Below are positions 1-5,027 of a stretch of 6,990 bases of DNA, piece by piece. The notes beneath the pieces were generated by a model. The model saw nothing but the letters and a program-made list of their open reading frames with translations. It was not told the DNA's origin and did not search any database. Position 1 is the first letter of the stretch. The number at the start of each line of letters is the position of its first letter. Location: positions 1-6,990 of the forward strand of contig JAUVMD010000063.1 of assembly GCA_030600405.1 (NCBI GenBank). The letters run 5' to 3'. A program made the translations under genes and the position numbers. The DNA is from Nitrospirota bacterium. GTDB taxonomy: Bacteria; Nitrospinota; Nitrospinia; Nitrospinales; Nitrospinaceae.

Positions 1-219
1 GGCCTGCGGTTCCTGGCCGATACCTATAATGAATTCGTGCTGGAATGCCCTGGACCGGCGCAGGAACTTCATGCCAAACTGCTGGAAGCCAATATCGTCG
101 CTGGTTTGCCGTTGGGACATTTTTACCCTGAATTGGATCATTGTCTGCTCCTCTGCGCTACCGAAATGAACTCTTGGGAGAGCCTGGACCGCTTTGCCGA
201 CCAACTGGGTTCACTGTAA
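1..219 (+). CDS. gcvPA: Glycine dehydrogenase (decarboxylating) subunit 1, C-terminal fragment
   Basis: This is the last 72 residues of an open frame that enters from the left edge. It reads GLRFLADTYNEFV... through AGLPLGHFYPELDHCLLL to a TAA stop. The pattern NEFV, then a glycine-rich GLPLG, then YPEL and LLLCATEMNS is how the C-terminus of the GcvPA family ends. GcvPA is the N-terminal half of the split P-protein. With GcvPB it forms the PLP enzyme of the cytoplasmic glycine cleavage system, which decarboxylates glycine and passes the aminomethyl group to lipoylated GcvH. The PLP lysine lies in GcvPB, so no catalytic residue is expected here. No gcvPB frame follows. A terminator-like sequence starts about 40 bp after the stop, so this is probably the last gene of its transcript. 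The family call rests on recalled conservation of the tail; the rest of the protein is outside the window. Confidence 0.85.
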   Translation, partial: GLRFLADTYNEFVLECPGPAQELHAKLLEANIVAGLPLGHFYPELDHCLLLCATEMNSWESLDRFADQLGSL

Positions 220-249
220 ACCAAAAACAAATTGAGAGGAATTTGGACC

Positions 250-276
250 GGGGCTCTCCCCGCTGGCGGGTTTTTT
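250..276 (+). terminator. Probable rho-independent terminator after gcvPA
   Basis: CCCG (259-262), loop CTGG and CGGG (267-270) form a short GC stem followed directly by six T (271-276). An overlapping alternative stem, GGGG-CTCT-CCCC, occupies 250-261, so the two hairpins are mutually exclusive. The stems are only 4 bp, which is weak, but the T-run directly after the stem and the position 30-57 nt after the gcvPA stop favour a terminator. Confidence 0.5.
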
Positions 277-328
277 AGAACTGCCGTCTTCAATGAAATT
301 GAAAAACTTTCGGGAAATAGCGGGTTTT

Positions 329-357
329 TTGATGTACAAACCATAAATTTCGATTAT
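329..357 (+). promoter_or_regulatory. Candidate sigma70-type promoter of the HU-family gene
   Basis: TTGATG (329-334) is 17 nt from GATTAT (352-357). Each hexamer matches four of six positions of the sigma70 consensus, in an AT-rich stretch. Transcription would begin near 364, which puts both downstream palindromes in the leader of the HU gene. The match is modest and rests on position and spacing only. Confidence 0.3.
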
Positions 358-370
358 CATTTAAATGTTG

Positions 371-386
371 GCCACGTCCCCGTGGC
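371..386. repeat. Perfect 6-bp inverted repeat in the HU leader (GCCACG-TCCC-CGTGGC)
   Basis: GCCACG (371-376) and CGTGGC (381-386) are perfect inverted copies around a 4-nt loop. In RNA this would be a compact tetraloop hairpin ending 35 nt before the Shine-Dalgarno sequence. No T-run follows, so it is unlikely to be a terminator. It could be a protein-binding site or a 5' leader structure. Confidence 0.5.
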
Positions 387-396
387 ATTCTATCCG

Positions 397-410
397 GGTC
401 ATTTATGACC
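397..410. promoter_or_regulatory. 14-bp palindrome GGTCAT-TT-ATGACC, possible operator
   Basis: GGTCAT (397-402) and ATGACC (405-410) are perfect inverted half-sites separated by TT. The palindrome ends 10 nt before the Shine-Dalgarno sequence of the HU-family gene. The 2-nt loop is too small for a good RNA hairpin, so a dimeric DNA-binding protein site is the likelier reading. The binding protein is unknown; self-regulation by HU would not need a palindrome. Confidence 0.4.
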
Positions 411-420
411 TTAACCGTGT

Positions 421-428
421 AAAGGAGA
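421..428 (+). promoter_or_regulatory. Ribosome binding site fixing the HU start
   Basis: AAAGGAGA lies 8 nt before the ATG at 437. This is a near-ideal Shine-Dalgarno sequence and spacing. It selects 437 over the upstream in-frame ATG at 365, which has no such site and would place the palindromic leader inside the coding sequence. Confidence 0.85.
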
Positions 429-436
429 TCATACGC

Positions 437-766
437 ATGGCAGCCAAAAAAACCTCGAACGCAAACAAACCACCCACCAAATCAGAAGTATTGAATCATA
501 TCGCCTCGGACACAGGATTAACCCGCAAAGAAGTCGGCGCCGTATTCGAATCTCTTGGGGGGATGATTAGCAAATCTCTCTCGTCGCGCGGTCCCGGCCT
601 GTTCAACGTGGTAGGAATGATGAAAATCAAAGTCGTCAAAAAACCGGCCACCAAGGAGAGGCCAGGTGTCAATCCTTTTACCGGCGAAGCGTGCATCTTC
701 AAGGCCAAGCCCGCCCGCAAGGTGGTTAAGGTTCAGCCGCTGAAAGCCCTGAAAGACATGGTGTGA
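437..766 (+). CDS. HU-family DNA-binding protein with Lys/Pro-rich N-terminal tail
   Basis: This 109-residue protein is a small basic nucleoid protein of the HU/IHF family, expected to bind DNA as a dimer and bend or compact it. Residues 1-14 form a Lys/Thr/Pro-rich tail (MAAKKTSNANKPPT). Residues 15-50 form the helical dimerisation region (KSEVLNHIASDTGLTRKEVGAVFESLG). A GPGLFNVVGM strand entry follows, then a basic beta-arm with RPGVNPFTGE, a variant of the family's R-x-x-NP-x-TGE arm signature. The C-terminus KAKPARKVVKVQPLKALKDMV matches the end of the HU subfamily that carries such N-terminal extensions. The protein is slightly longer than the roughly 90-residue E. coli HU because of this tail. 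It is transcribed alone, between the gcvPA terminator and a perfect stem-loop. The family is clear; its exact role (bulk compaction or locus-specific regulation) is not visible. Confidence 0.92.
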   Translation: MAAKKTSNANKPPTKSEVLNHIASDTGLTRKEVGAVFESLGGMISKSLSSRGPGLFNVVGMMKIKVVKKPATKERPGVNPFTGEACIFKAKPARKVVKVQPLKALKDMV

Positions 767-810
767 CCGAACGCCTTCACACTGTAGTACCTCAACAAAA
801 ATTACACAGC

Positions 811-840
811 AGGCTCAAGGCGATCTTTTGCCTTGAGCTT
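811..840. terminator. Stem-loop between convergent genes, probable terminator
   Basis: GCTCAAGGC (813-821) and GCCTTGAGC (830-838) form a perfect 9-bp stem with loop GATCTTTT. A further A-T pair and a G-U pair extend it to 811-840. It lies 46 nt after the HU stop and 86 nt before the end of the opposing reductase gene. There is no T-run directly after the stem on either strand. It may act with other factors or protect a 3' end. Confidence 0.55.
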
Positions 841-926
841 GTAGTATAAACTGTCCTCTTTATTTTATTGTTACTATTTCCTCATTCCCAAATCAATCTT
901 TCTGTTAAAAAAATTTTCTTCAGAAC

Positions 927-2300
927 TTATTTGATTTTGCTTGTCAGTTCTTCGGCGGGGTAGGTGAGGATTTCGGATAGGGTGGGGTGGTAGTGCGGCA
1001 TGGTGAGCAGGTCTTTCACTGTGCCCTTGTAATACATCACGGCGATCAATTGATGGATCAGTTCGCCTGCTTCGGGGCCGGTGATATGGCCTCCGAGGAT
1101 CTCCCCGCTTTTGGGATCACACAGCAATTTCACATTGCCATGCGTCTCGCCGAGGCATAACGATTTACCATGATCGTCGAACGGATACGACGCGGCGAAA
1201 TAATCGATTTTTTTCTTCCGGCAATCTTTTTCAGTGAGGCCGACGCTCGCTACTTGTGGATCGGTAAACACCACGTTGGTGGTGAGCCGTTCGTCGACTT
1301 CCCGCGGCGTTTGATCCGGATGGGTCGCGTTCCAGCCGGCGATTTCCCCTTGCTGGATGGCGATGTGCACCACCTCGTGCAGGCCGTTGACATCTCCCAC
1401 CGCAAAGATGTGCGGCTGGCTGGTCTGCATGGCGCAATCGGCGCCGATGCCCCACTCGCTCATCTCCACCCCCGCCGCGTCGAGGTTCAGGCCGTCAATA
1501 TTCGGACGACGTCCCAATGCATCAAGGACACACAAGGTGGATACCGATTTCTCCTTACCCTTGTGCATGAAACGGACGGTTTTATTATTTCCCTCGGCTG
1601 ACACCTGTTGCAACTGCGTGCTGGTATAAATGGTCATGCCCTCCTCACGGAACCGTGCTTCGACGGGCCGCGCCAAATCTTCATCGGTGAAAGACAGGAT
1701 GTGTTGGCTACGCTGGATCAACGTCACCTCGGTGCCGATGCGTTGATAAAACTGCGCCAGTTCCGCCGCGACCGGTCCGGCGCCCAGAACGACCATCGAC
1801 TCCGGCTGGTCTTTCAACTCCAGCACGTCATCGCTGGTGATGTAGCCCGTTTCCTCCAGACCGGGAACGGGAACCTGATTGATGACCGAGCCGGTGGCGA
1901 TAATGAACGATTTGGCCGACAGTCGTTTACCTCCGGCTTCTATTTCATTGGGCGACACGAAAGCGGCTTTGTCCTGTATTAAGGTGAAGCGTGGATTTTT
2001 GAGTTGCCCAATGCGGTAATCGGCGAATTCGCGGATGAGCCGGTGTTTGCGTTCGATGATGGCGGCTAGATCGGCCTGAATGCCCGATGCGGACAGTCCG
2101 AACTCTCCTGCTCTCTTCATGAGGGCCATGATGTCCGACGAGCGCAAAATGGTTTTGGTGGGCATGCACCCGCGCAGGATGCACAGTCCACCGAGCGGAC
2201 CGGGATCGACGATCGCTACCTTCGCTCCAGTCGATTGCGCGGTATCCGCCGCGGCGTAACCGCCGGAGCCGCCGCCGATGACGATGACATCGTAATCCAT
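927..2300 (-). CDS. Dihydrolipoyl dehydrogenase-like pyridine nucleotide-disulfide oxidoreductase
   Basis: This 457-residue soluble flavoprotein belongs to the Lpd/glutathione reductase/MerA superfamily, which passes electrons between NAD(P)H, FAD and a Cys pair. The FAD Rossmann motif GGGSGG is at residues 9-14. The redox motif GGLCILRGCMPTK has C40 and C45 in CX4C spacing. ATG (135-137) is the second FAD contact. The NAD(P) domain has GAGPVAAE at 173-180. GRRPN and the FAD motif IFAVGDVNG follow. The C-terminal dimer domain ends with HYHPTLSE (436-443), so the catalytic H438/E443 dyad is present. At the end of the second Rossmann strand the usual NAD-binding Glu is Gln196, followed by Arg197, a pattern closer to NADPH-dependent glutathione reductase. 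It lies 40 bp downstream of the TPR gene on the same strand, so they are probably co-transcribed. No Shine-Dalgarno is visible before the ATG. The substrate is unknown; lpd is avoided because the redox motif and cofactor site differ from true E3. Confidence 0.88.
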   Translation of the reverse strand: MDYDVIVIGGGSGGYAAADTAQSTGAKVAIVDPGPLGGLCILRGCMPTKTILRSSDIMALMKRAGEFGLSASGIQADLAAIIERKHRLIREFADYRIGQLKNPRFTLIQDKAAFVSPNEIEAGGKRLSAKSFIIATGSVINQVPVPGLEETGYITSDDVLELKDQPESMVVLGAGPVAAELAQFYQRIGTEVTLIQRSQHILSFTDEDLARPVEARFREEGMTIYTSTQLQQVSAEGNNKTVRFMHKGKEKSVSTLCVLDALGRRPNIDGLNLDAAGVEMSEWGIGADCAMQTSQPHIFAVGDVNGLHEVVHIAIQQGEIAGWNATHPDQTPREVDERLTTNVVFTDPQVASVGLTEKDCRKKKIDYFAASYPFDDHGKSLCLGETHGNVKLLCDPKSGEILGGHITGPEAGELIHQLIAVMYYKGTVKDLLTMPHYHPTLSEILTYPAEELTSKIK

Positions 2301-2340
2301 GAAACGGGTCTGGGTGAAGAGTTAGTGAGAGTCCGGCGCG

Positions 2341-2865
2341 TTACTCAAAATCTTCCGGTGACAGTTTGAATTCTGCGTAGCATTCCGTGAGCAGGCTTCC
2401 CGCCGTTTCTACCATGTGCAATTCCCCCTGTTCTTCGAACAGTTTTTTGGCGATGCGCAGATGGTGGATGGCCTCCTTGCCCTGCTTGACGGAATAATGC
2501 ACCGTCGCCAGGTTGCTGTGGGCGCGGGCAAAGTTGGGATTGATCTTGATCGCCTTCTGGTAATGCTCGACCGAGTCTTCGATCATATTCAACAGGTTGC
2601 AAATGAAGGCCAGGCTGTAATGAGCCATAACATCATCCGGTTTTAGTTCCACCGCTTTTTGATAGCAGGGCAGGGCCTTGGCGTTTTGCTGGAGTTTGCC
2701 ATAGCGGCTCCCCAGGTTGAACCAGGCCCGGAAGTGTTCGGGATCCAAAACCACTGATTGTTCATAAGCGCTGATGGCGCCTTCGTTGTCCTCGGCCCGG
2801 CCCAGCGTCAGTCCCTTTTGGAACCAACCCTCTGCGCTTTGCGGCGTTGTCGACTCGGTAGTCAT
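2341..2865 (-). CDS. Tetratricopeptide repeat (TPR) protein
   Basis: This 174-residue protein consists almost entirely of four 34-residue TPR units, beginning near AEGWFQKGLTLG, FRAWFNLGSRYG, VMAHYSLAFICN and ARAHSNLATVHY. The first three end in the typical helix-B pattern AxxxYxxAxxxxP (for example ALPCYQKAVELKP). TPRs form a right-handed superhelix that binds peptides or proteins, so this is probably an adaptor rather than an enzyme. The start chosen is the ATG at 2865, preceded by AAGGA with 7-nt spacing. An in-frame ATG at 2928 would add 21 residues (MGHSQRTFIR...) with no TPR character. No signal peptide or membrane segment is seen, so it is predicted to be cytoplasmic. It probably heads a two-gene transcript with the disulfide reductase 40 bp downstream. 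The binding partner cannot be inferred. Confidence 0.88.
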   Translation of the reverse strand: MTTESTTPQSAEGWFQKGLTLGRAEDNEGAISAYEQSVVLDPEHFRAWFNLGSRYGKLQQNAKALPCYQKAVELKPDDVMAHYSLAFICNLLNMIEDSVEHYQKAIKINPNFARAHSNLATVHYSVKQGKEAIHHLRIAKKLFEEQGELHMVETAGSLLTECYAEFKLSPEDFE

Positions 2866-2872
2866 CGGGTCA

Positions 2873-2877
2873 TCCTT
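2873..2877 (-). promoter_or_regulatory. Ribosome binding site fixing the TPR gene start
   Basis: On the minus strand AAGGA lies 7 nt before the ATG at 2865. It supports this start over the in-frame ATG at 2928. Confidence 0.7.
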
Positions 2878-2928
2878 ATGTGAAAAAGATTCAGAAGTGC
2901 GAATAAATGTCCGTTGGGAATGGCCCAT

Positions 2929-2957
2929 ATGCTACCTAGTTCAAGGGCCAATTGCAA
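2929..2957 (-). promoter_or_regulatory. Candidate promoter for the TPR-reductase pair
   Basis: On the minus strand TTGCAA (2957-2952) is 17 nt from TAGCAT (2934-2929). Each box matches four of six consensus positions. The predicted start of transcription is near 2922, giving a leader of about 57 nt. The evidence is weak and rests on spacing and position in the divergent region. Confidence 0.25.
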
Positions 2958-2973
2958 CCTCCCAGTGTGATTA

Positions 2974-2987
2974 TCCGACCCGTCGGA
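2974..2987. promoter_or_regulatory. 14-bp palindrome TCCGAC-CC-GTCGGA in the divergent intergenic region
   Basis: TCCGAC (2974-2979) and GTCGGA (2982-2987) are perfect inverted half-sites with a 2-nt centre. The site lies between the two divergent transcription units, upstream of the candidate -35 boxes of both. This is a plausible position for a shared operator or activator site. The cognate regulator is unknown. Confidence 0.4.
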
Positions 2988-3008
2988 CCGGAAATTGCGG
3001 AAGACCCC

Positions 3009-3037
3009 TTGACCCCGGACGAAAAATGATTTTAAAT
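3009..3037 (+). promoter_or_regulatory. Candidate sigma70-type promoter of the three-gene cluster
   Basis: TTGACC (3009-3014) matches five of six -35 positions and is exactly 17 nt from TTAAAT (3032-3037), which matches four of six -10 positions. Transcription would begin near 3044, about 47 nt before the first start codon. This is the best promoter match in the window. Confidence 0.5.
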
Positions 3038-3075
3038 GACCCTCTTCAAAGACAATCCGTTAAAACTGTAATATT

Positions 3076-3080
3076 GAGGA
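3076..3080 (+). promoter_or_regulatory. Ribosome binding site of the 91-aa gene
   Basis: GAGGA lies 10 nt before the ATG at 3091. The alternative in-frame TTG at 3082 would be only 1 nt away, which is too close, so the ATG is preferred. Confidence 0.6.
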
Positions 3081-3090
3081 ATTGAATACA

Positions 3091-3366
3091 ATGGCTGTTA
3101 TCGAACCGGGGTCCGAGGAGGAGCAGACGCTTCTGGCCCGATGGATCCGGCGGGGCCGGGATTTAGTGGTAGGTACTTCTTCTATGGGTGAATCCTACCT
3201 GGATCCTAAGATCAAGCGCGAAGAAGAGGTGCAGAAGCTGACCGAGGACTACGTGAAATTCGACCACGAGGTGGCGGAACAATTGCCTCATTTGAAGGGC
3301 CGGTTCCGTTGGGATCTGGAAAAATATTTCCGCGATCATTACGGCCCTTACCTTCCCATAGAATGA
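3091..3366 (+). CDS. Hypothetical protein, 91 aa, charged
   Basis: I do not recognise this protein. It is 91 residues long, has no Cys, is rich in Glu, Lys, Arg and aromatic residues, and has no signal peptide or membrane segment, so it should be soluble. The N-terminal half has a basic WIRRGRDLVVG stretch. The middle (residues about 42-70) has the heptad-like charge pattern of an amphipathic helix (KIKREEEVQKLTEDYVKFDH). The C-terminus RFRWDLEKYFRDHYGPYLPIE is aromatic and charged. The ATG is preceded by GAGGA. Evidence that it is a real gene: a good start site, a candidate promoter upstream, and a 16-bp gap to the Rieske-like gene in the same direction, as expected in an operon. It may be a partner of the Rieske-like protein, but nothing in the sequence shows that directly. 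Confidence 0.75.
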   Translation: MAVIEPGSEEEQTLLARWIRRGRDLVVGTSSMGESYLDPKIKREEEVQKLTEDYVKFDHEVAEQLPHLKGRFRWDLEKYFRDHYGPYLPIE

Positions 3367-3382
3367 ATTCCTATAAACTAAA

Positions 3383-3706
3383 ATGTCTGAAGTCCGCATA
3401 TTAGACCTGGCCGATGCCCCGGAGGAGGAACAGGGCAAACGGGTCGAGTTCGTACATCCCTTCACCGAAATCCCTTATGCCTTGGGGGTGTATTTCGCCA
3501 AAGGCCGCTATTTGGCCATTACCGACCAGTGCAAGAAATGCGAGTCCAGCCTTGCGCGGGGAAAATTGAACGGCATGTACGCCCTGTGCGTCAGGGAGCA
3601 GCACGCCTGGCACATCAAAACCGGTCTCTTCAAATTCGACCGCACCCAGTCCATGCCCACATACCGTGTTACCGTCAAGGACGGCGGCCTTTTTATTGAA
3701 ATTTAA
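3383..3706 (+). CDS. Rieske-fold (NirD/ferredoxin-like) protein with altered cluster ligands
   Basis: This 107-residue protein has the layout of small Rieske-type [2Fe-2S] or NirD-like proteins: an N-terminal strand region (VRILDLADAPEEEQGKRVEF), a cluster-binding half with SLARGKLNGMYALC, then TGLFKFDRT and a closing MPTYRVTVKDGGLFIEI. These match the Rieske pattern SL-x-x-G-x-L-x-G ... C ... TG ... LPTY-V-V-x-DG-x-x-V-x-I. A gap-free alignment puts C50 and C69 on the two Cys ligands, but K52 and E72 on the two His ligands, giving CKKC and CVREQH instead of CPH and CPWH. C53, H74 and H77 are nearby and could serve as other ligands. It is cytoplasmic by sequence. It may still bind a cluster or a different metal, or it may be only structural, like cluster-less NirD. 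It lies second in the cluster and has no strong Shine-Dalgarno, which suggests coupling to the upstream gene. Confidence 0.78.
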   Translation: MSEVRILDLADAPEEEQGKRVEFVHPFTEIPYALGVYFAKGRYLAITDQCKKCESSLARGKLNGMYALCVREQHAWHIKTGLFKFDRTQSMPTYRVTVKDGGLFIEI

Positions 3707-3744
3707 TTTCGCCAGGAAGGTTTCGGACCGTAAAGGAATTAATT

Positions 3745-4908
3745 ATGCGATGCCAACCGTTACTTTTTCTGATTGCGCTGGGCTTGGCACTCTTTATGGC
3801 GATCGGTTGTTTTCGTGGGTCCTCTGTTTCCGAAGAGACGCGGTCCCGCATTGAACAGAAGGCCGAAACCGCGAAGGGGTTGATCCGGCAAAGGGCGCAG
3901 TCCGGGGAAGATGTCAGCGGGGTTCTGGCCACCATGGAAGCCGCTGGCGGCCGCTTTGAAAAGGGAGATGTGGCGAGGGGCGAGGCTTTTTTGGATCAGG
4001 CCCTCGCGAAGCTTCAATCCGGGGAGAACCTCCGGCACGAGTTCAGCGAACCTGCAAGCGATCTCTACAATGATCCGCAACCTGTTATGGTTCTGGGTTA
4101 TGACGCAACGAAGGGGATTATGGAACCCTTCATTACCCGTGACGGGCAGTACCTTTTGTTCAATAATGGCAACGCGGCCCACAGTACCGAGGGTAAAAAA
4201 CGTGATCCCGACCTTCATCACGCTCAACGGATGGACGATCATACCTTCCAGTACCTGGGAAAAATCCGGGGAGCCAATTCGAGCATGGTCGACGGTGCTC
4301 CTTCGCTCGATCAAAACAATCGGTTGTTTTTCATTTCTCCCCGTGCCTATAAAGAAAAGCGCTCAACGATTCATACGGGAATCTTTAAAAATGGTGAAGC
4401 CACTGACGTGGGTCTTGTGAGCGGAGATATCTCTCCCAACAAACCCGGCTGGCTCAATATGGACGCTGAAATCAGCGCCGACGGCAAGACATTGTATTAC
4501 ACCGTGAATCAGTGGAATACGGATTTCAATGTCCCCAAAACATCGAATTTGCATGTGGCGCAATGGGTGGAAGACCGTTTTGAACGGCGGGATGATTCTG
4601 ATAAAATTTTCCGCAACATCAATACCGAAGAACTGGAGTACGCTCCTTCGCTCTCCGCAGATCAACTTGAGCTTTCGTTCACACGCTCAAGGATTATTAT
4701 TAAAAATGGGAATTTTCGTGGGATGGTCAGTCGCATTCTCGTGGCGAGCCGGCAATCGCTCAAGGAGCCTTTCGGTGAACCCCGGTGGATCAGGACGATC
4801 ACCGGACTCGTCGAGGGTCCAACCTTTACGCCGGACAAGAAAATCCTTTATTACCACAAACAAGAAGCGGGCACCTTCCGCCTTTATGGGGTTAGAAGAA
4901 TGAAGTAG
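3745..4908 (+). CDS. Predicted lipoprotein with helical domain and PD40/TolB-like beta-propeller
   Basis: This 387-residue protein starts with a lipoprotein-type signal: a hydrophobic core (LLFLIALGLALFM) and a lipobox AIGC with C22 as the predicted lipidated residue. The -3 residue is Ala rather than the usual Leu. Residues about 30-95 are charged and helical. From about 112 onward it has five PD40-type strands of the form (I/S)-x-DG-x-x-L-x-F: near 126 (EPFITRDGQYLLFNN), 182 (VDGAPSLDQNNRLFFIS), 239 (MDAEISADGKTLYYTVN), 297 (LEYAPSLSADQLELSFTR) and 356 (VEGPTFTPDKKILYYHK). These are as in TolB and other WD40-like propellers. The start has AAGGA 8 nt upstream. It is the last gene of the cluster and is predicted to sit in the periplasm or outer membrane, binding proteins or glycans. 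No catalytic residue was identified, so its function is not assigned. Confidence 0.85.
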   Translation: MRCQPLLFLIALGLALFMAIGCFRGSSVSEETRSRIEQKAETAKGLIRQRAQSGEDVSGVLATMEAAGGRFEKGDVARGEAFLDQALAKLQSGENLRHEFSEPASDLYNDPQPVMVLGYDATKGIMEPFITRDGQYLLFNNGNAAHSTEGKKRDPDLHHAQRMDDHTFQYLGKIRGANSSMVDGAPSLDQNNRLFFISPRAYKEKRSTIHTGIFKNGEATDVGLVSGDISPNKPGWLNMDAEISADGKTLYYTVNQWNTDFNVPKTSNLHVAQWVEDRFERRDDSDKIFRNINTEELEYAPSLSADQLELSFTRSRIIIKNGNFRGMVSRILVASRQSLKEPFGEPRWIRTITGLVEGPTFTPDKKILYYHKQEAGTFRLYGVRRMK

Positions 4909-4913
4909 GCGGT

Positions 4914-4952
4914 ATTTTGGAAGAGGAGAGCTTATCCCCACACTTCCAAAAT
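4914..4952. terminator. Inverted repeat between convergent genes, possible bidirectional terminator
   Basis: ATTTTGGAAG (4914-4923) and CTTCCAAAAT (4943-4952) are perfect inverted copies separated by 19 nt. The element starts 5 nt after the lipoprotein stop and lies 75 bp from the end of the opposing reductase gene. The T-rich arm (ATTTTGG) is inside the stem rather than after it, so it is not a textbook terminator. Confidence 0.4.
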
Positions 4953-5027
4953 CAGAGCATTTCCTTCCGCAGATTCGCGATCGATCAGGGTCGGCGGCTT
5001 GGTACGTATTACTGATGGTGATGCGAG

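Noticed and set aside
365..436. 24-residue N-terminal extension of the HU-family protein from an upstream ATG
   Set aside because: The ATG at 437 has an ideal Shine-Dalgarno site. The extension (MLATSPWHSIRV...) does not fit the family and would cover the palindromic leader.
927..2300. The L-protein (lpd) of the glycine cleavage system, linked to gcvPA
   Set aside because: It is on the opposite strand, separated by an HU gene and a terminator-like stem. Its redox motif and cofactor site differ from typical Lpd.
2866..2928. 21-residue N-terminal extension of the TPR protein
   Set aside because: AAGGA sits 7 nt before the ATG at 2865. The extra residues have no TPR pattern, and the candidate promoter -10 region would overlap the extended start.
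3745..4908. TolB of the Tol-Pal system
   Set aside because: It has PD40 strands, but also a lipobox and an N-terminal helical region instead of the TolB N-terminal domain, and no tolQ, tolR, tolA or pal is adjacent.
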